Assembly (NCBI RefSeq): GCF_051027545.1
Contig: NZ_CP194902.1
Span: 744,001 to 808,000, forward strand
Length of the DNA stretch: 64,000 nt
DNA from: Methylocaldum sp002005105
Lineage (GTDB): Bacteria; Pseudomonadota; Gammaproteobacteria; Methylococcales; Methylococcaceae
Reading direction: 5' to 3'
The position numbers and the translations under genes are program-made. A model generated the notes under the pieces. That model searched no databases, was not told where the DNA came from, and was given only the letters and a program-made list of their open reading frames with translations. Below, in pieces: positions 41,011 to 50,442 of the stretch (positions within the stretch are counted from its first letter, which is position 1; each line of letters begins with the position of its first letter).

Positions 41011-43143
41011 TTGCACAAACGTATTGAACTTGAAAATCAACCCGCACCGGGCGGCTTTTTCGAGGCCGGTTTCGTGCTGACCGCCGTGTTGCGGCCAAAC
41101 GGCGTGGTCGCGGAAGTGAACCGCGCAGCCTTCGAATCCGTTCCGGTCGGTCGGGGAGCGGCTGTAGGCAAGCCGTTCTGGCAGGGCCCCTGGTGGTACG
41201 ACGATCCCGCAAAACAGCAGGAAATCCGGGAAGCCATCGCCCGAACCGCCGCAGGTGAAACCATACGGCTCATTACCACGGTACGCAGTGCTGGAAACCA
41301 TTGGCTACAGGTCGATCTGTCACTGCGGCCGGTGCGGGACGATACCGGCCGGGTGGACTGGATCTTGGCCGAGGCGGCCGGCGGTTACGACAGCCGCGCC
41401 GCCCAGGACGAACTGTACCGGCTCAATCGGGAGCTGGAAGAGCGCATCGCCGAGCGCACCGAGCTGATGCGGTTGATGATCGAGTCCTCCGCGGAAGCGG
41501 TAGTCACCATTGACCGGCATGGCATCATCAAGGAATGGAACGGAGCGGCCGAACGCATTTTCGGTTGGCCACGCGATCAAATGATCGGCGGCCGACTGTC
41601 CGAATTCATTATTCCGCATCGCTACCGGGAGGCTCACGAGGCCGGTTTGAAGCGCTTCCTCGCCACGGGACAAGGCACCGTACTCAACCGGACCATCGAG
41701 CTCTCGGCTCTCAATAGCGCCGGCGAGGAATTCCCCATCGAACTCTCGGTGTGGCCGGTACGCTGCGCGGAAGGGTATCGCTTCAGCGCCTTCCTGCGCG
41801 ACATCACCGAGCGCAAGCGGGCCATGCAGGGCGCTGCGGAAACGGCGGAGCGGGCGCTCCGCTTCCGCACGGTGCTGTTCGAACTGGCGCGCATGGATAA
41901 GACCGATTACAAGGGGTCGCTCCTGCGCATCCTCAGAACCGCGGCCTACACCTTGGGTCTGGGGCGAATGGTATTCGGCCGCTTCGAAGAGCGCGAGGAC
42001 GACGTGGCTCTGCGGCCGGAAATCATCTATCGCGCCGAGTCCGACGATACCGTACCGGAATCGGAACTCGGCGGTTTCGGGATGAGCGGATATCCGCAGT
42101 ACTATGCCGCCATCATTTCCAACCGGCCGGTGGTGGCCAATGACGCCTGGACCGATCCGGCAACCGTCGAATTCCGCGACCATTACCTCGCACCCCTGGG
42201 GATCACCTCCATGCTCGACGTCCCGGTATGGCTGGACGGGCGGGTCGTGGCGGTGGTTTGCCACGAGCACATGGGAACTGCGCGTACATGGACCGCCGAG
42301 GAAGTCGGTTTTGCCCTGTCCATCGGCAATTTGGTGGCGCTCACCCTCGAAGCCGCAAACCGGACCCAGGCGGAAGCGGACCTTCGCCAGGCCGAGGCCG
42401 AAGTGCGGAAAGCGTTGGCGCGGGAGCAGGAACTCAACGAACTCAAATCCCGCTTCGTGTCCATGACCTCCCACGAATTCCGCACGCCCCTGACCGCCAT
42501 TCTGTCCTCCACCGAACTGCTGGAAGCCTATGGCGAGCGCCTCGCCTCGGATAAGAAGGCCGAATTGCTCGGTATGATCAAAACGGCCGTCAAGAATATG
42601 ACCCGAATGCTGGAAGAGGTGTTGTTCATAGGCAAGTCCGATACCGGCCATCTGCAATTCAATCCGCAGCCGACCGATGTGGACGACTTCTGCGAGCAAT
42701 TGCTCAAGGAGGTAAGAACCGGGGTCGGCCGGGAACACGACATCGAGTTCACCGCGACCGGGCATCCCGCGCCGGCCTTGGTTGACACCCACATCTTGCG
42801 CCAAATCATCCTGAATCTGATCAGCAACGGCGTCAAATTTTCACCCAAGGGGTCCACCGTCAGTCTGGTCTGCACCCGCGACGCCGCCGGACTCGTTTTC
42901 GAAGTAGCCGACCGGGGGGTCGGCATCCCGCCGGAAGACCGGGCGAATCTTTTCAATACCTTTCACCGTGCCCGCAATGTCAACAATATCCAGGGTACGG
43001 GGTTGGGACTCGCCATCGTCAAGAAATGCATAGAGCTGCACGGCGGCGACATCACCTACACCAGCGAATTGGGAAAAGGAACCCGGTTTCTGGTGCGGAT
43101 ACCGTTAAGGGGGGAGCATGATGAAAACAATCCTGGTGGTTGA
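41011..43143 (+). CDS. PAS-PAS-GAF sensor histidine kinase
   Basis: This 710-aa protein has no membrane segment and is likely cytoplasmic. It contains a PAS fold (about residues 15-130), a coiled coil (LYRLNRELEERIAERTELM), a second PAS/PAC (about 155-270), a GAF domain (about 290-450) and a HisKA/HATPase core. The phospho-accepting His is in MTSHEFRTPLTAI, the N box in LNLISNGVKFS, the G boxes in DRGVGIP and GTGLGLAIV. The start is uncertain: no ATG precedes the first PAS, so the TTG at 41011 is used. Its end overlaps the following response regulator, showing one operon. Confidence 0.88.
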   Translation: MHKRIELENQPAPGGFFEAGFVLTAVLRPNGVVAEVNRAAFESVPVGRGAAVGKPFWQGPWWYDDPAKQQEIREAIARTAAGETIRLITTVRSAGNHWLQVDLSLRPVRDDTGRVDWILAEAAGGYDSRAAQDELYRLNRELEERIAERTELMRLMIESSAEAVVTIDRHGIIKEWNGAAERIFGWPRDQMIGGRLSEFIIPHRYREAHEAGLKRFLATGQGTVLNRTIELSALNSAGEEFPIELSVWPVRCAEGYRFSAFLRDITERKRAMQGAAETAERALRFRTVLFELARMDKTDYKGSLLRILRTAAYTLGLGRMVFGRFEEREDDVALRPEIIYRAESDDTVPESELGGFGMSGYPQYYAAIISNRPVVANDAWTDPATVEFRDHYLAPLGITSMLDVPVWLDGRVVAVVCHEHMGTARTWTAEEVGFALSIGNLVALTLEAANRTQAEADLRQAEAEVRKALAREQELNELKSRFVSMTSHEFRTPLTAILSSTELLEAYGERLASDKKAELLGMIKTAVKNMTRMLEEVLFIGKSDTGHLQFNPQPTDVDDFCEQLLKEVRTGVGREHDIEFTATGHPAPALVDTHILRQIILNLISNGVKFSPKGSTVSLVCTRDAAGLVFEVADRGVGIPPEDRANLFNTFHRARNVNNIQGTGLGLAIVKKCIELHGGDITYTSELGKGTRFLVRIPLRGEHDENNPGG

Positions 43144-43504
43144 AAACGATCCGGCACTGAGGATGCTGACGTCGCAGTTGCTGGAACTGGAAGGCTATAA
43201 GGTAATCCAGGCGGAAAACGGCCGGCTCGCACTGGAGGCCATTGCGGCCGAACCGCCGGACCTGGTGCTGTGCGATCTTCTGATGCCCGAATTGAACGGT
43301 TGGGAGGTCCTGCGACAGTTGATGCAGAGTCCCGAAACGGCCACCATTCCCCTGGTTTTCCTGACGGCCAGCGCCGCGCCCAGCGAACGGGAAGCCTGTT
43401 TGAGCGAAGGCGCCTCCGGCTTCATCATCAAGCCATTTCAACACGCCGAACTGCTGCAGACGATCCGCAGTCTCCTGGTCGGCCCCGCGGAGTCGCAGCC
43501 ATGA
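43121..43504 (+). CDS. single-domain response regulator (CheY-like)
   Basis: This 127-aa receiver domain has no output domain. The phospho-accepting Asp is in LVLCDLLMPELNG (about residue 52), the Thr switch in LVFLTAS and the Lys in GFIIKPF. The first acidic cluster is written VVENDPAL, with E-N-D in place of the usual D-D or E-D-D, so metal binding may be slightly altered. It overlaps the kinase by 23 bases, and its stop overlaps the next regulator (ATGA). It may act as a phosphate sink or relay for the kinase. A second ATG at 43118 is equally possible. Confidence 0.88.
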   Translation: MKTILVVENDPALRMLTSQLLELEGYKVIQAENGRLALEAIAAEPPDLVLCDLLMPELNGWEVLRQLMQSPETATIPLVFLTASAAPSEREACLSEGASGFIIKPFQHAELLQTIRSLLVGPAESQP

Positions 43505-44841
43505 GACAAAGGCCGGAAATCCTGATCGTGGATGACGACCCTGCGCTGCTCAAGCTCCTGGCCATGCGCCTTGACCTCGAAGGCTTTGCCGTCATCGAGG
43601 CCGGCAGCGGCGAGGAGGCCCTGGCGAAAACGGCCACCCATCGGCCGAAGCTGGTGATTACCGATGTCCAGATGGGCGGCATGGATGGCCTGACCCTGTT
43701 CGACTCCCTGAAGCACATCCATCCGGCCCTGCCGGTCATCATTCTCACCGCCCACGGTTCCGTTTCCCATGCGGTGGACGCCGTACGGCGGGGCGTGTTC
43801 GGCTATTTGTCCAAACCGTTCGAGGCCGAGGCCTTGCTGGCCGAAGTGGAGCGAGCCTTGGAGCAGAGCGGGGCGCCCCCCGAATTCGACTGGTCGGACA
43901 CCATCATCACCCGCAATGCCGGGATGGAAGCCGTGCTCACCGAAGCGCGCATGGTCGCCGCTCAGGATGCCAGCGTACTGATCACCGGGGCCTCCGGCAC
44001 CGGCAAGGAACTGATGGCAGAGGCCATACACCGCGCCAGTCCCAGAGCGCAGAAACCGTTCATCGCCGTCAATTGCGGTGCGATCCCGGAAAATCTCCTG
44101 GAATCGGAACTGTTCGGTCATGTCAAAGGTGCCTTCACCGGCGCCGTCCGCGATCACAAGGGGCTGTTCCTAGCGGCTCAGGGCGGGACCGTCTTCCTGG
44201 ATGAGATCGGAGACATGCCGCTGCCGCTGCAAGTGAAGCTCCTCCGCGTTCTTCAAGAGCGCACGGTGCGGCCGGTCGGGGCCTTGCAAAGCGTGCCGGT
44301 GGACGTGCGGATCGTCTCCGCAACCCATCGCAATCTGGAAAAGGAAATCGCCGAAGGGCGGTTCCGGGAGGATCTGTACTACCGACTGAATGTGGTGAAT
44401 CTCTGTCTTCCTTCGCTACAGGAGCGGGTCGACGACATTCCGCTGCTCACCCGGCATTTCACGGCGCAACTCGCTCGGAAATACGGCAAGACCATCAACG
44501 GCTACGCCCCGGAGGCCATGGACCTGCTGCTGACCTGCCCCTGGCCGGGCAATATCCGGCAACTCCTGAACGTCATCGAAAAAATCGTCGCCCTCGCCAC
44601 CGTCGAGATCGTACCGGCTTCCCTGGTCCAACGGGCCTTGCAGCGACAGGCCGGCGAGATGGTGTCTCTGGATGACGCCAAGAAGAGCTTCGAGCGGGAT
44701 TACCTCATCCGCCTGCTCAGAGTGACCCACGGCAATATCACCCATGCCGCGAGGCTCGCGAAGCGCAACCGCAGCGAATTCTATTCGCTGCTGCGCCGGC
44801 ACAATCTGGAGCCGGGACAGTTCAAGGAAGATTCCGAGTGA
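43501..44841 (+). CDS. sigma-54-dependent response regulator (NtrC/GlrR type)
   Basis: This 446-aa protein has an N-terminal receiver (EILIVDDDPALLKLL, phospho-Asp in LVITDVQMGG), a central AAA+ sigma-54 activation domain, and a C-terminal Fis-like helix-turn-helix. Walker A is GASGTGKELMAEAIHRAS. The sigma-54 contact loop GAFTGA is intact, Walker B is GGTVFLDEIGDMPL, and the C-terminal HTH is THGNITHAARLAKRNRSEFYSLL. It therefore activates RpoN promoters when phosphorylated, probably by the adjacent kinase. It looks most like QseF/GlrR. Whether it drives the sigma-54 promoter at 8428 in this window is unknown; PrsR would be the expected activator there. Confidence 0.92.
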   Translation: MRQRPEILIVDDDPALLKLLAMRLDLEGFAVIEAGSGEEALAKTATHRPKLVITDVQMGGMDGLTLFDSLKHIHPALPVIILTAHGSVSHAVDAVRRGVFGYLSKPFEAEALLAEVERALEQSGAPPEFDWSDTIITRNAGMEAVLTEARMVAAQDASVLITGASGTGKELMAEAIHRASPRAQKPFIAVNCGAIPENLLESELFGHVKGAFTGAVRDHKGLFLAAQGGTVFLDEIGDMPLPLQVKLLRVLQERTVRPVGALQSVPVDVRIVSATHRNLEKEIAEGRFREDLYYRLNVVNLCLPSLQERVDDIPLLTRHFTAQLARKYGKTINGYAPEAMDLLLTCPWPGNIRQLLNVIEKIVALATVEIVPASLVQRALQRQAGEMVSLDDAKKSFERDYLIRLLRVTHGNITHAARLAKRNRSEFYSLLRRHNLEPGQFKEDSE

Positions 44842-44861
44842 CCGTTTCCCTGTCCTGAAGA

Positions 44862-44890
44862 AAGAGGCGCCAAAGGAATTGCGCCTTTTC
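44862..44890 (+). terminator. terminator of the kinase-regulator operon
   Basis: Stem AGGCGC/GCGCCT (44865-44870 and 44881-44886) with flanking A/T pairing is followed by TTTTC, starting 21 bp after the stop. A wider pairing (TCCTGA with TCAGGA) encloses it. Confidence 0.65.
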
Positions 44891-45257
44891 AGGAACGGTC
44901 TGCTCACGTCCGTTCATCGCGGGCTGAGCCTGCTCCCGCCCCGAGCCCCTACTTTTTTGCTACTCCACTGCCGACGAGAATTTCCCGTGCTTTCAGCCAA
45001 ACAGACTGGCATCGCAAGCAACACGGTTTGTCCGCTGCCTTGGACCCCGCACGGAATTTTCACCCACCCCAGCCCAACAACCGAAGCTTCGAATCAAAGC
45101 CTCATCCATCGTTCTGCGAATACGCAGATATCGACACCGGCCAACCCAACACTGCTCGAAATACCGAACTCCTGTAGGTAATCACAGCCATCTCAAACCG
45201 GCGGAAACCGCCGCCATCTCGACCGCGATTCATACCTCTGTATGAGTAGAAATACTT
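44891..45257. other. intergenic, two small hairpins
   Basis: There is no credible gene here. Two hairpins lie before the diguanylate cyclase: CGGCGG/CCGCCG around AAA (45199-45213) and CATAC/GTATG around CTCT (45231-45244). The second lies within 15 bp of the start codon at 45258 and could affect translation. Confidence 0.4.
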
Positions 45258-46862
45258 ATGGTGTTTCGTACTCGTCATCCCATACTACGGAAATCGGAAT
45301 ATCGCTGGGACGAATGCAGTTCGCTCCGCGTAATCTTTTACGGATACTGGATCGTAGGGATGAAAGGACTATCATTTCCCGTACTAAGCTGGCTTCCTTG
45401 GATGGCGGGCCTTTTTGTGCTTATTGCTCCTTCGCTTCCAATACTCGGAAACGAAGGATTTTTGCGTCTTGACGGAGGCGCTTTCGAAAATTTTCAGCTT
45501 TTGGGCTTCGTCGGGCCGCTGTCGCTCATCGCATTGCTTGCCATTCTTGGCAAACGCTTCACAAAAACAAGACAAATTCCCCCACCTTCCCGGGAAGATC
45601 TCGAAACGATTCTGGAATTGTCACCTGCCGCCATCTGCGTGACTGAAAAGACCAGCCTACGTTGCGTCTATGCCAATCGCGCCGCTTGCGACTTACTCGG
45701 CCACCGGTTCGGAGAGCACAGTGAAATCGATGTCGAAGCCGTGATTGTAGAGGACTGCTCCGCTCAACTGTTACGCCTGGACGCGCTGACGTCCGGCGAT
45801 ATCGCGCGAAGCACGCTGAAAGTGAGGCACAAAAACGGAAACATCTTAACGGTCGATGTCAGCGTCCGGACGATCGACGACGGAAAGTTCGTGTGGTCTT
45901 TCGCCGATATCACGGAACAGAAAAACACCGAGGAGACACTCCGGAATGAAGTCCGATTCGCCGACGATCTGATAAGAAGTTTGCCCGGCATCTTCTATCT
46001 GGCGGACAAGGATGGGCGATTTCTACGCTGGAACGCTAATTTTGAAGAGATGTCCGGTTATTCGGCGGGCGAACTGAAACGTGCACACCCGCTGGATTTC
46101 GTTCCCGAAGACGACAAACACGCTTTTGTCGGGGACAATATCATCGAAATGTTCACCTCGGGACGGTCCCTCGCCGAATCGTATTTCCTGACCAAGGACC
46201 GGCAGCGAATCCCGTTTTTCTTCACCAGCACAAAAGCCAAACTGGGACAGAGCGATTGCCTTCTGGGTGTAGGCCTCGACATCACCTCGCGCAAAACCGC
46301 CGAGGAGCAGATTTACTACCTGGCGCACTATGACGCGCTTACCAGTCTCCCGAACCGGATTCTGTTCAACGACCGAATCAGCCATGCCCTGTCCTTCGCC
46401 AGCCGATATGGGCAGCAGTTTGCCGTCCTATTCGTCGATTTGGACTGTTTCAAGGAAATCAACGATACGTACGGACACAATGTGGGAGACCTCGTACTGC
46501 AGCAAGCCGCGCTTAGGATCTCGCAATCGCTCCGTGAGAGCGACACGGTCGCCCGCATCGGCGGAGATGAATTTCTCGTGCTGCTTCCGGGAATTTCCGG
46601 AGCCGAGGAAGCCTGCATCGTCGCGGAAAAGATTCTGAGCGCGGTCGCTCGTCCGATCGAGGTGAACGGCTCGGAGATCGCCGTCTGCTCCAGCATAGGC
46701 ATCGCGATTTTCCCCATTCACGGCACCGACAACCACAGCCTGGTCAAAGCCGCCGACGAGGCCATGTATTACGCCAAACGGACCGGCAAGAACCGTTATC
46801 ATCTGAAGCGCGAGACTGCACCGCTAAGCGATTCGACCAAAAAGCTTTATCGGCATTATTGA
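45258..46862 (+). CDS. membrane PAS-PAS-GGDEF diguanylate cyclase
   Basis: This 534-aa protein has two membrane helices (about residues 40-62 and 78-97), two PAS domains (about 112-225 and 235-355) and a C-terminal GGDEF domain. The active site is ARIGGDEFLVLL with the preceding FKEINDTYGHNVGD, so it should make c-di-GMP. An I-site RxxD five residues upstream of GGDEF is represented by RESD, suggesting product inhibition. The ATG at 45258 is used; an ATG at 45360 would shorten the cytoplasmic start. No EAL domain. Confidence 0.9.
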   Translation: MVFRTRHPILRKSEYRWDECSSLRVIFYGYWIVGMKGLSFPVLSWLPWMAGLFVLIAPSLPILGNEGFLRLDGGAFENFQLLGFVGPLSLIALLAILGKRFTKTRQIPPPSREDLETILELSPAAICVTEKTSLRCVYANRAACDLLGHRFGEHSEIDVEAVIVEDCSAQLLRLDALTSGDIARSTLKVRHKNGNILTVDVSVRTIDDGKFVWSFADITEQKNTEETLRNEVRFADDLIRSLPGIFYLADKDGRFLRWNANFEEMSGYSAGELKRAHPLDFVPEDDKHAFVGDNIIEMFTSGRSLAESYFLTKDRQRIPFFFTSTKAKLGQSDCLLGVGLDITSRKTAEEQIYYLAHYDALTSLPNRILFNDRISHALSFASRYGQQFAVLFVDLDCFKEINDTYGHNVGDLVLQQAALRISQSLRESDTVARIGGDEFLVLLPGISGAEEACIVAEKILSAVARPIEVNGSEIAVCSSIGIAIFPIHGTDNHSLVKAADEAMYYAKRTGKNRYHLKRETAPLSDSTKKLYRHY

Positions 46863-47163
46863 GGGTCGCCTCTGCCGATCGACGCCAGAGCCTCGGACAT
46901 GTCGATTCGTCCGGGACTGATTTGATGTCGATTTTCCACGGCTGGCGTTCATTCCAGCCTCGATAAGTCCTTCCCTTCCGCTTATCTCAACGAGCAAGAC
47001 GGTTTTCTCAGGACGACTACACTTCTACAGTGCCGCCCCACAAGATAAATCAGATCTTTCTAGCCCTAGGGGTTGCGCTATTCGAGCGGAGAGTCCGCTC
47101 GAACGCCGCATTTCCGGTAAAAAAATAGTGACGCACCAGCGCCAAGAACATCAGGTTAAACCG
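46863..47163. other. intergenic with a perfect 10-bp hairpin
   Basis: TTCGAGCGGA and its exact complement (47081-47090 and 47094-47103) surround a GAG loop about 60 bp upstream of the HDOD gene. There is no T tract. It may be a leader hairpin or a weak terminator of the cyclase gene. The rest shows nothing recognisable. Confidence 0.5.
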
Positions 47164-48036
47164 ATGACTGCCCAAACGCTCGTCAAAGAAGTAAAGACGC
47201 TCGCATCCCTGCCCGAAGTGACTCTGAGAGTGACTCAGCTCATGGAGTCTCCCGATTCGACCAATGGCGCGATCGGTGAAGTGATCGTCAACGATCCGGC
47301 CTTGACCGCAAGATTGTTGAGATTGGCGAACAGCGCTTTTGCCGGCGTGCCGCACAAGGTCGAAACGGTTTCCCAGGCGATTTCATTACTCGGTAGAGAT
47401 GCCGTCCGGGATCTGGTGCTGGCGACGTCCGTGGCGAGTACGTTCAGGGGAATTCCGCCGCACTGGGTGGACATGGAACGGTTCTGGCTCAATAGCATCG
47501 CCTGCGGCGTCATTGCGCGCTCCTTGGCCTTCCGCTGCCGGATCTTCGAAAATGAACCCCTATTCATAGCCGGACTGCTGCACAAGGTAGGCAGACTGGT
47601 CTTCTACTCCTGCCGTCCCGATCAATACCGGAGCGTTCTGGAACTCAGCGAACGCGGCGAAGACGCCATCAACGAGGCGGAACAGCGAATTTTCGGCTTT
47701 ACTCATGCCGAGCTCGGCGCCGAACTATTGAGAAACTGGAGACTTCCCGAACGCCTGCAAAGGGCCGTGGCACACTATTTAGAGCCCAACAAGGCTCCGG
47801 CGGATCATCGAAAAAATGCGGCGCTCATCCACGTGGCCAGCGCCCTGGCCAGCCATATCGAACCCAGCGTGAATCTGGAAGATGTGTTAAGCACCGAAAA
47901 AACGGGAGTCGACAAGGGCGCCTGGGAACTGCTCGAACTGTCCTTGGACACGGTCCCTAACATCATTCAAGATGCCTGGATCCAGACCTTCGAGGTTTTC
48001 GAAATCATCAAGCCGAGTTTCGCTGTCATACATTGA
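47164..48036 (+). CDS. HDOD domain signalling protein
   Basis: This 290-aa protein is a single HDOD domain, a helical relative of HD phosphohydrolases without the full catalytic HD set. Typical segments are LASLPEVTLRVTQLMES, NDPALTARLLRLANSAF, SQAISLLGRDAVRDLVL and FIAGLLHKVGRLVFY. Such proteins occur in signalling networks that control motility, biofilm and stress, often linked with c-di-GMP; a diguanylate cyclase lies directly upstream. The ATG at 47164 has AGGT eight bases before it; a GTG at 47128 is the alternative start. Confidence 0.87.
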   Translation: MTAQTLVKEVKTLASLPEVTLRVTQLMESPDSTNGAIGEVIVNDPALTARLLRLANSAFAGVPHKVETVSQAISLLGRDAVRDLVLATSVASTFRGIPPHWVDMERFWLNSIACGVIARSLAFRCRIFENEPLFIAGLLHKVGRLVFYSCRPDQYRSVLELSERGEDAINEAEQRIFGFTHAELGAELLRNWRLPERLQRAVAHYLEPNKAPADHRKNAALIHVASALASHIEPSVNLEDVLSTEKTGVDKGAWELLELSLDTVPNIIQDAWIQTFEVFEIIKPSFAVIH

Positions 48037-48166
48037 CAGCCTAACGGAGATACGTAGTTTCGCGAATTCGCTTGTCATAGCGCATTCGATCGCCGGTTCT
48101 GCAATTGCGGAATAACGCGCAATACCGGACCATAAAGGCGAGCGTGGACAATCTCTCCGATATCCC

Positions 48167-48973
48167 ATGAATTCCCAGCGCAGCTCGTCAACCGCCATTT
48201 TCTCCAACATCAAAGGCATCCTGCTCGATCTCGACGGCGTGCTATACGTCGGCTCACATACCATCGAAGGCGCTCCGGAAACCGTAAGACGTATCCGCGC
48301 AGCGGGTTATCCGCTTCGTGTCATCACCAATACCAGCACTCGGTCGCTGGCTTCGCTGCACGACAAACTGGTGAAACTGGGGTTCGACATCGAATTCAAT
48401 GAAATTCTGAGTGCCCCGCAGGCGGTTCTGCGCTACCTGAAACAACGTGGCTCCCGGCCTTGCACTCTGTTACTGGCCGAAGACGTAAAACGCGACTTCG
48501 CCGATATCGCCGAAGCGGACATCGAGCAGGCGGACTATATCGTCCTTGGCGATATCGGCGAAAACTGGTCTTACAACTTGCTCAACCGAGTATTTAACCG
48601 ACTGATGCAGGGTGCCAAGCTCGTCGCCGTCCACAAGAATCGATTCTGGCAAACCGAAACGGGACTTAGAATGGATATCGGCGGGTTCGTCGCGGCGCTC
48701 GAGTATTGCAGCGGCGTCGAAGCCACGGTAATGGGAAAACCGTCTCCGGATTTCTACCGGATAGCGCTGCAGGATATGGGCCTGAGAGCCGAAGAAACAG
48801 CCATCGTAGGCGACGATATCGATTTCGATATCGGCGGTGGCCAAAAAGCCGGGATGACCGGAATATTGGTCAAAACCGGCAAGTATCGGGAAAGTTATGT
48901 GAACGCCTCATCGATTCGGCCCGACAAGATCATCGATTCCGTCAACGAATTGCCGGCGCTGTTGGGTCTCTAA
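48167..48973 (+). CDS. HAD-IIA family hydrolase (LHPP/TIGR01458-like)
   Basis: This 268-aa phosphatase has motif I GILLDLDGVLYVG (nucleophile Asp near residue 17), motif II VITNTSTRS, and motifs III and IV in GKPSPDFYRIAL and IVGDDIDFDIGGGQKAGM. The class IIA cap lies in the middle. The sequence pattern is closest to the phospholysine/phosphohistidine inorganic pyrophosphatase group (LHPP-like); p-nitrophenyl or nucleotide phosphatase activity is also possible. The guanine deaminase gene follows within 36 bp, so the two are probably co-transcribed. Confidence 0.87.
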   Translation: MNSQRSSSTAIFSNIKGILLDLDGVLYVGSHTIEGAPETVRRIRAAGYPLRVITNTSTRSLASLHDKLVKLGFDIEFNEILSAPQAVLRYLKQRGSRPCTLLLAEDVKRDFADIAEADIEQADYIVLGDIGENWSYNLLNRVFNRLMQGAKLVAVHKNRFWQTETGLRMDIGGFVAALEYCSGVEATVMGKPSPDFYRIALQDMGLRAEETAIVGDDIDFDIGGGQKAGMTGILVKTGKYRESYVNASSIRPDKIIDSVNELPALLGL

Positions 48974-49008
48974 TAGACATCACGAGGCAAAGAGTCGGTA
49001 CGCCAGCG

Positions 49009-50310
49009 ATGACCGATACGATACACGCCGGCACGGTCGCCCATTTGAGGGGCGATCCGTTTGCCGGAGAAAACACTCTGGAAATCATCGAGCGAGGCGC
49101 GTTGGCGATAGACCCATCGGGCCGAGTTGCCTTGCTCGGAGAACGCGATGCCGTGCTCGACGCCTTTCCGGAGAGCGAGCTTGTCGACCATGGCGATGCT
49201 TGGCTCATCCCCGGCCTGATCGATGCACATCTGCATTTCCCTCAGTTCTACGCGACCGCCGGATTCGGAAACGGTTTGCTGGACTGGCTGGAGAACACCG
49301 TCTATCCGGCCGAGGCTCGCTTTGCCGACGAATCCTTTGCCAGGGCGGCGGCGGAACAATTCATCGAGCGCCTGTTAACCTGCGGAACGACCACCGCCAT
49401 GGTGTTCGGCTCTCAGTTCTACGACGCAAACCTCGCACTATTCGAGGCGGCCGAACGATCCGGCATTCGCCTGATTGCCGGCATGACCTTGATGGACCGG
49501 AACGCACCGCCGATGCTGCTGCAAACGGCGGAACAGTCTGTCAATTCGATCGAAAAGCTCATCGGATTGTGCCGGCACGCCCCACGGCTCCACTATGCCG
49601 TTACGCCCAGGTTCGCGCTGTCGTGCTCACCCGAGTTGCTGGAGCTGTGCGGTTCGCTGCTGAGAAGCCACCCGGAAAGCTACCTCCAGACCCACATCAA
49701 CGAAACGCGCGAAGAAATTGCCGCGGTGCGTACCGCATTCCCCCAAAGGCGGGACTACCTGGACGTTTACGATAGCTTCGGGCTCATCACCGAACGCACG
49801 GTGCTGGCGCACAGTATCTACACCACGGAACCGGAAATGGATCGGATGGCCGAGACGGACTGCACCGTGTGCCACTGCCCCACCAGCAATTCCTATCTCG
49901 GGAGCGGCTTGTTTCCATTACGGCGACATTTACGGCGCGGCATTCGAGTAGCCGTAGGCACGGATATCGGTGCCGGTACGCAGTTCTCCGTGTGGCGGGA
50001 ACTATCCGAAACTTATAAAGTGCAGCAGTTGCAGGACTTCTGCTTGAATGCCGATCAGTTGCTCTATCTCGCGACCCTGGGCGGGGCAAAGGCACTCGGG
50101 CTTGAGAGTGAAGCGGGAAACTTCGAGCCGGGCAAGAGCGCCGATTTTTTTGTGCTCGATTACGAAGAGGACCAATACCTCGCTGCCCGACTAAGTCGCT
50201 GCGAAAACGCCGTAGAGCAGCTGTTCTCCCTATTGCAACTGGCGGATGAGCGGCACATAGCGTCGACCTACGTTCATGGGCATATGGCTGCATCCCGTAA
50301 CGGATCGTAG
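49009..50310 (+). CDS. guaD: guanine deaminase
   Basis: This 433-aa amidohydrolase converts guanine to xanthine and ammonia. The zinc site and family motifs are present: IPGLIDAHLHFPQ (about residues 66-78), YLQTHINETREEI, VLAHSIYTTEPEM, and VAVGTDIGAGTQFSVWRE. The HLHFPQ form of the HxH motif is specific for GuaD. The ATG at 49009 is chosen, since an upstream in-frame extension would run through the HAD gene. No other purine catabolism genes are in the window, so it may serve salvage or nitrogen scavenging. Confidence 0.93.
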   Translation: MTDTIHAGTVAHLRGDPFAGENTLEIIERGALAIDPSGRVALLGERDAVLDAFPESELVDHGDAWLIPGLIDAHLHFPQFYATAGFGNGLLDWLENTVYPAEARFADESFARAAAEQFIERLLTCGTTTAMVFGSQFYDANLALFEAAERSGIRLIAGMTLMDRNAPPMLLQTAEQSVNSIEKLIGLCRHAPRLHYAVTPRFALSCSPELLELCGSLLRSHPESYLQTHINETREEIAAVRTAFPQRRDYLDVYDSFGLITERTVLAHSIYTTEPEMDRMAETDCTVCHCPTSNSYLGSGLFPLRRHLRRGIRVAVGTDIGAGTQFSVWRELSETYKVQQLQDFCLNADQLLYLATLGGAKALGLESEAGNFEPGKSADFFVLDYEEDQYLAARLSRCENAVEQLFSLLQLADERHIASTYVHGHMAASRNGS

Positions 50311-50442
50311 CCGCAGGGTCACATTTTGGTAACCACGCTAAGGTAAGCTCATTTTTGACGTCCGAGACCGGATACGCAGAAGCATAGTAACTTTTCATCG
50401 CGACAGGTGCCCGTCATCCCCCGTCGCGGAACGGCTTTTCCG

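Noticed and set aside
41320..42804. 494-codon ORF antisense to the sensor kinase
   Set aside because: The kinase has all catalytic motifs in the plus frame. The minus frame shows no domain and has a typical antisense composition.
44744..45181. 145-codon plus-strand ORF after the sigma-54 regulator
   Set aside because: It overlaps the HTH-coding end of the regulator and runs across the terminator. It has no ribosome site and its composition is not protein-like.
50311..50442. Extension of the P-type ATPase to the GTG at 50407
   Set aside because: The extra 12 residues (PVIPRRGTAF...) have no family match. The ATG at 50443 starts just before the HMA-like domain and is more likely.
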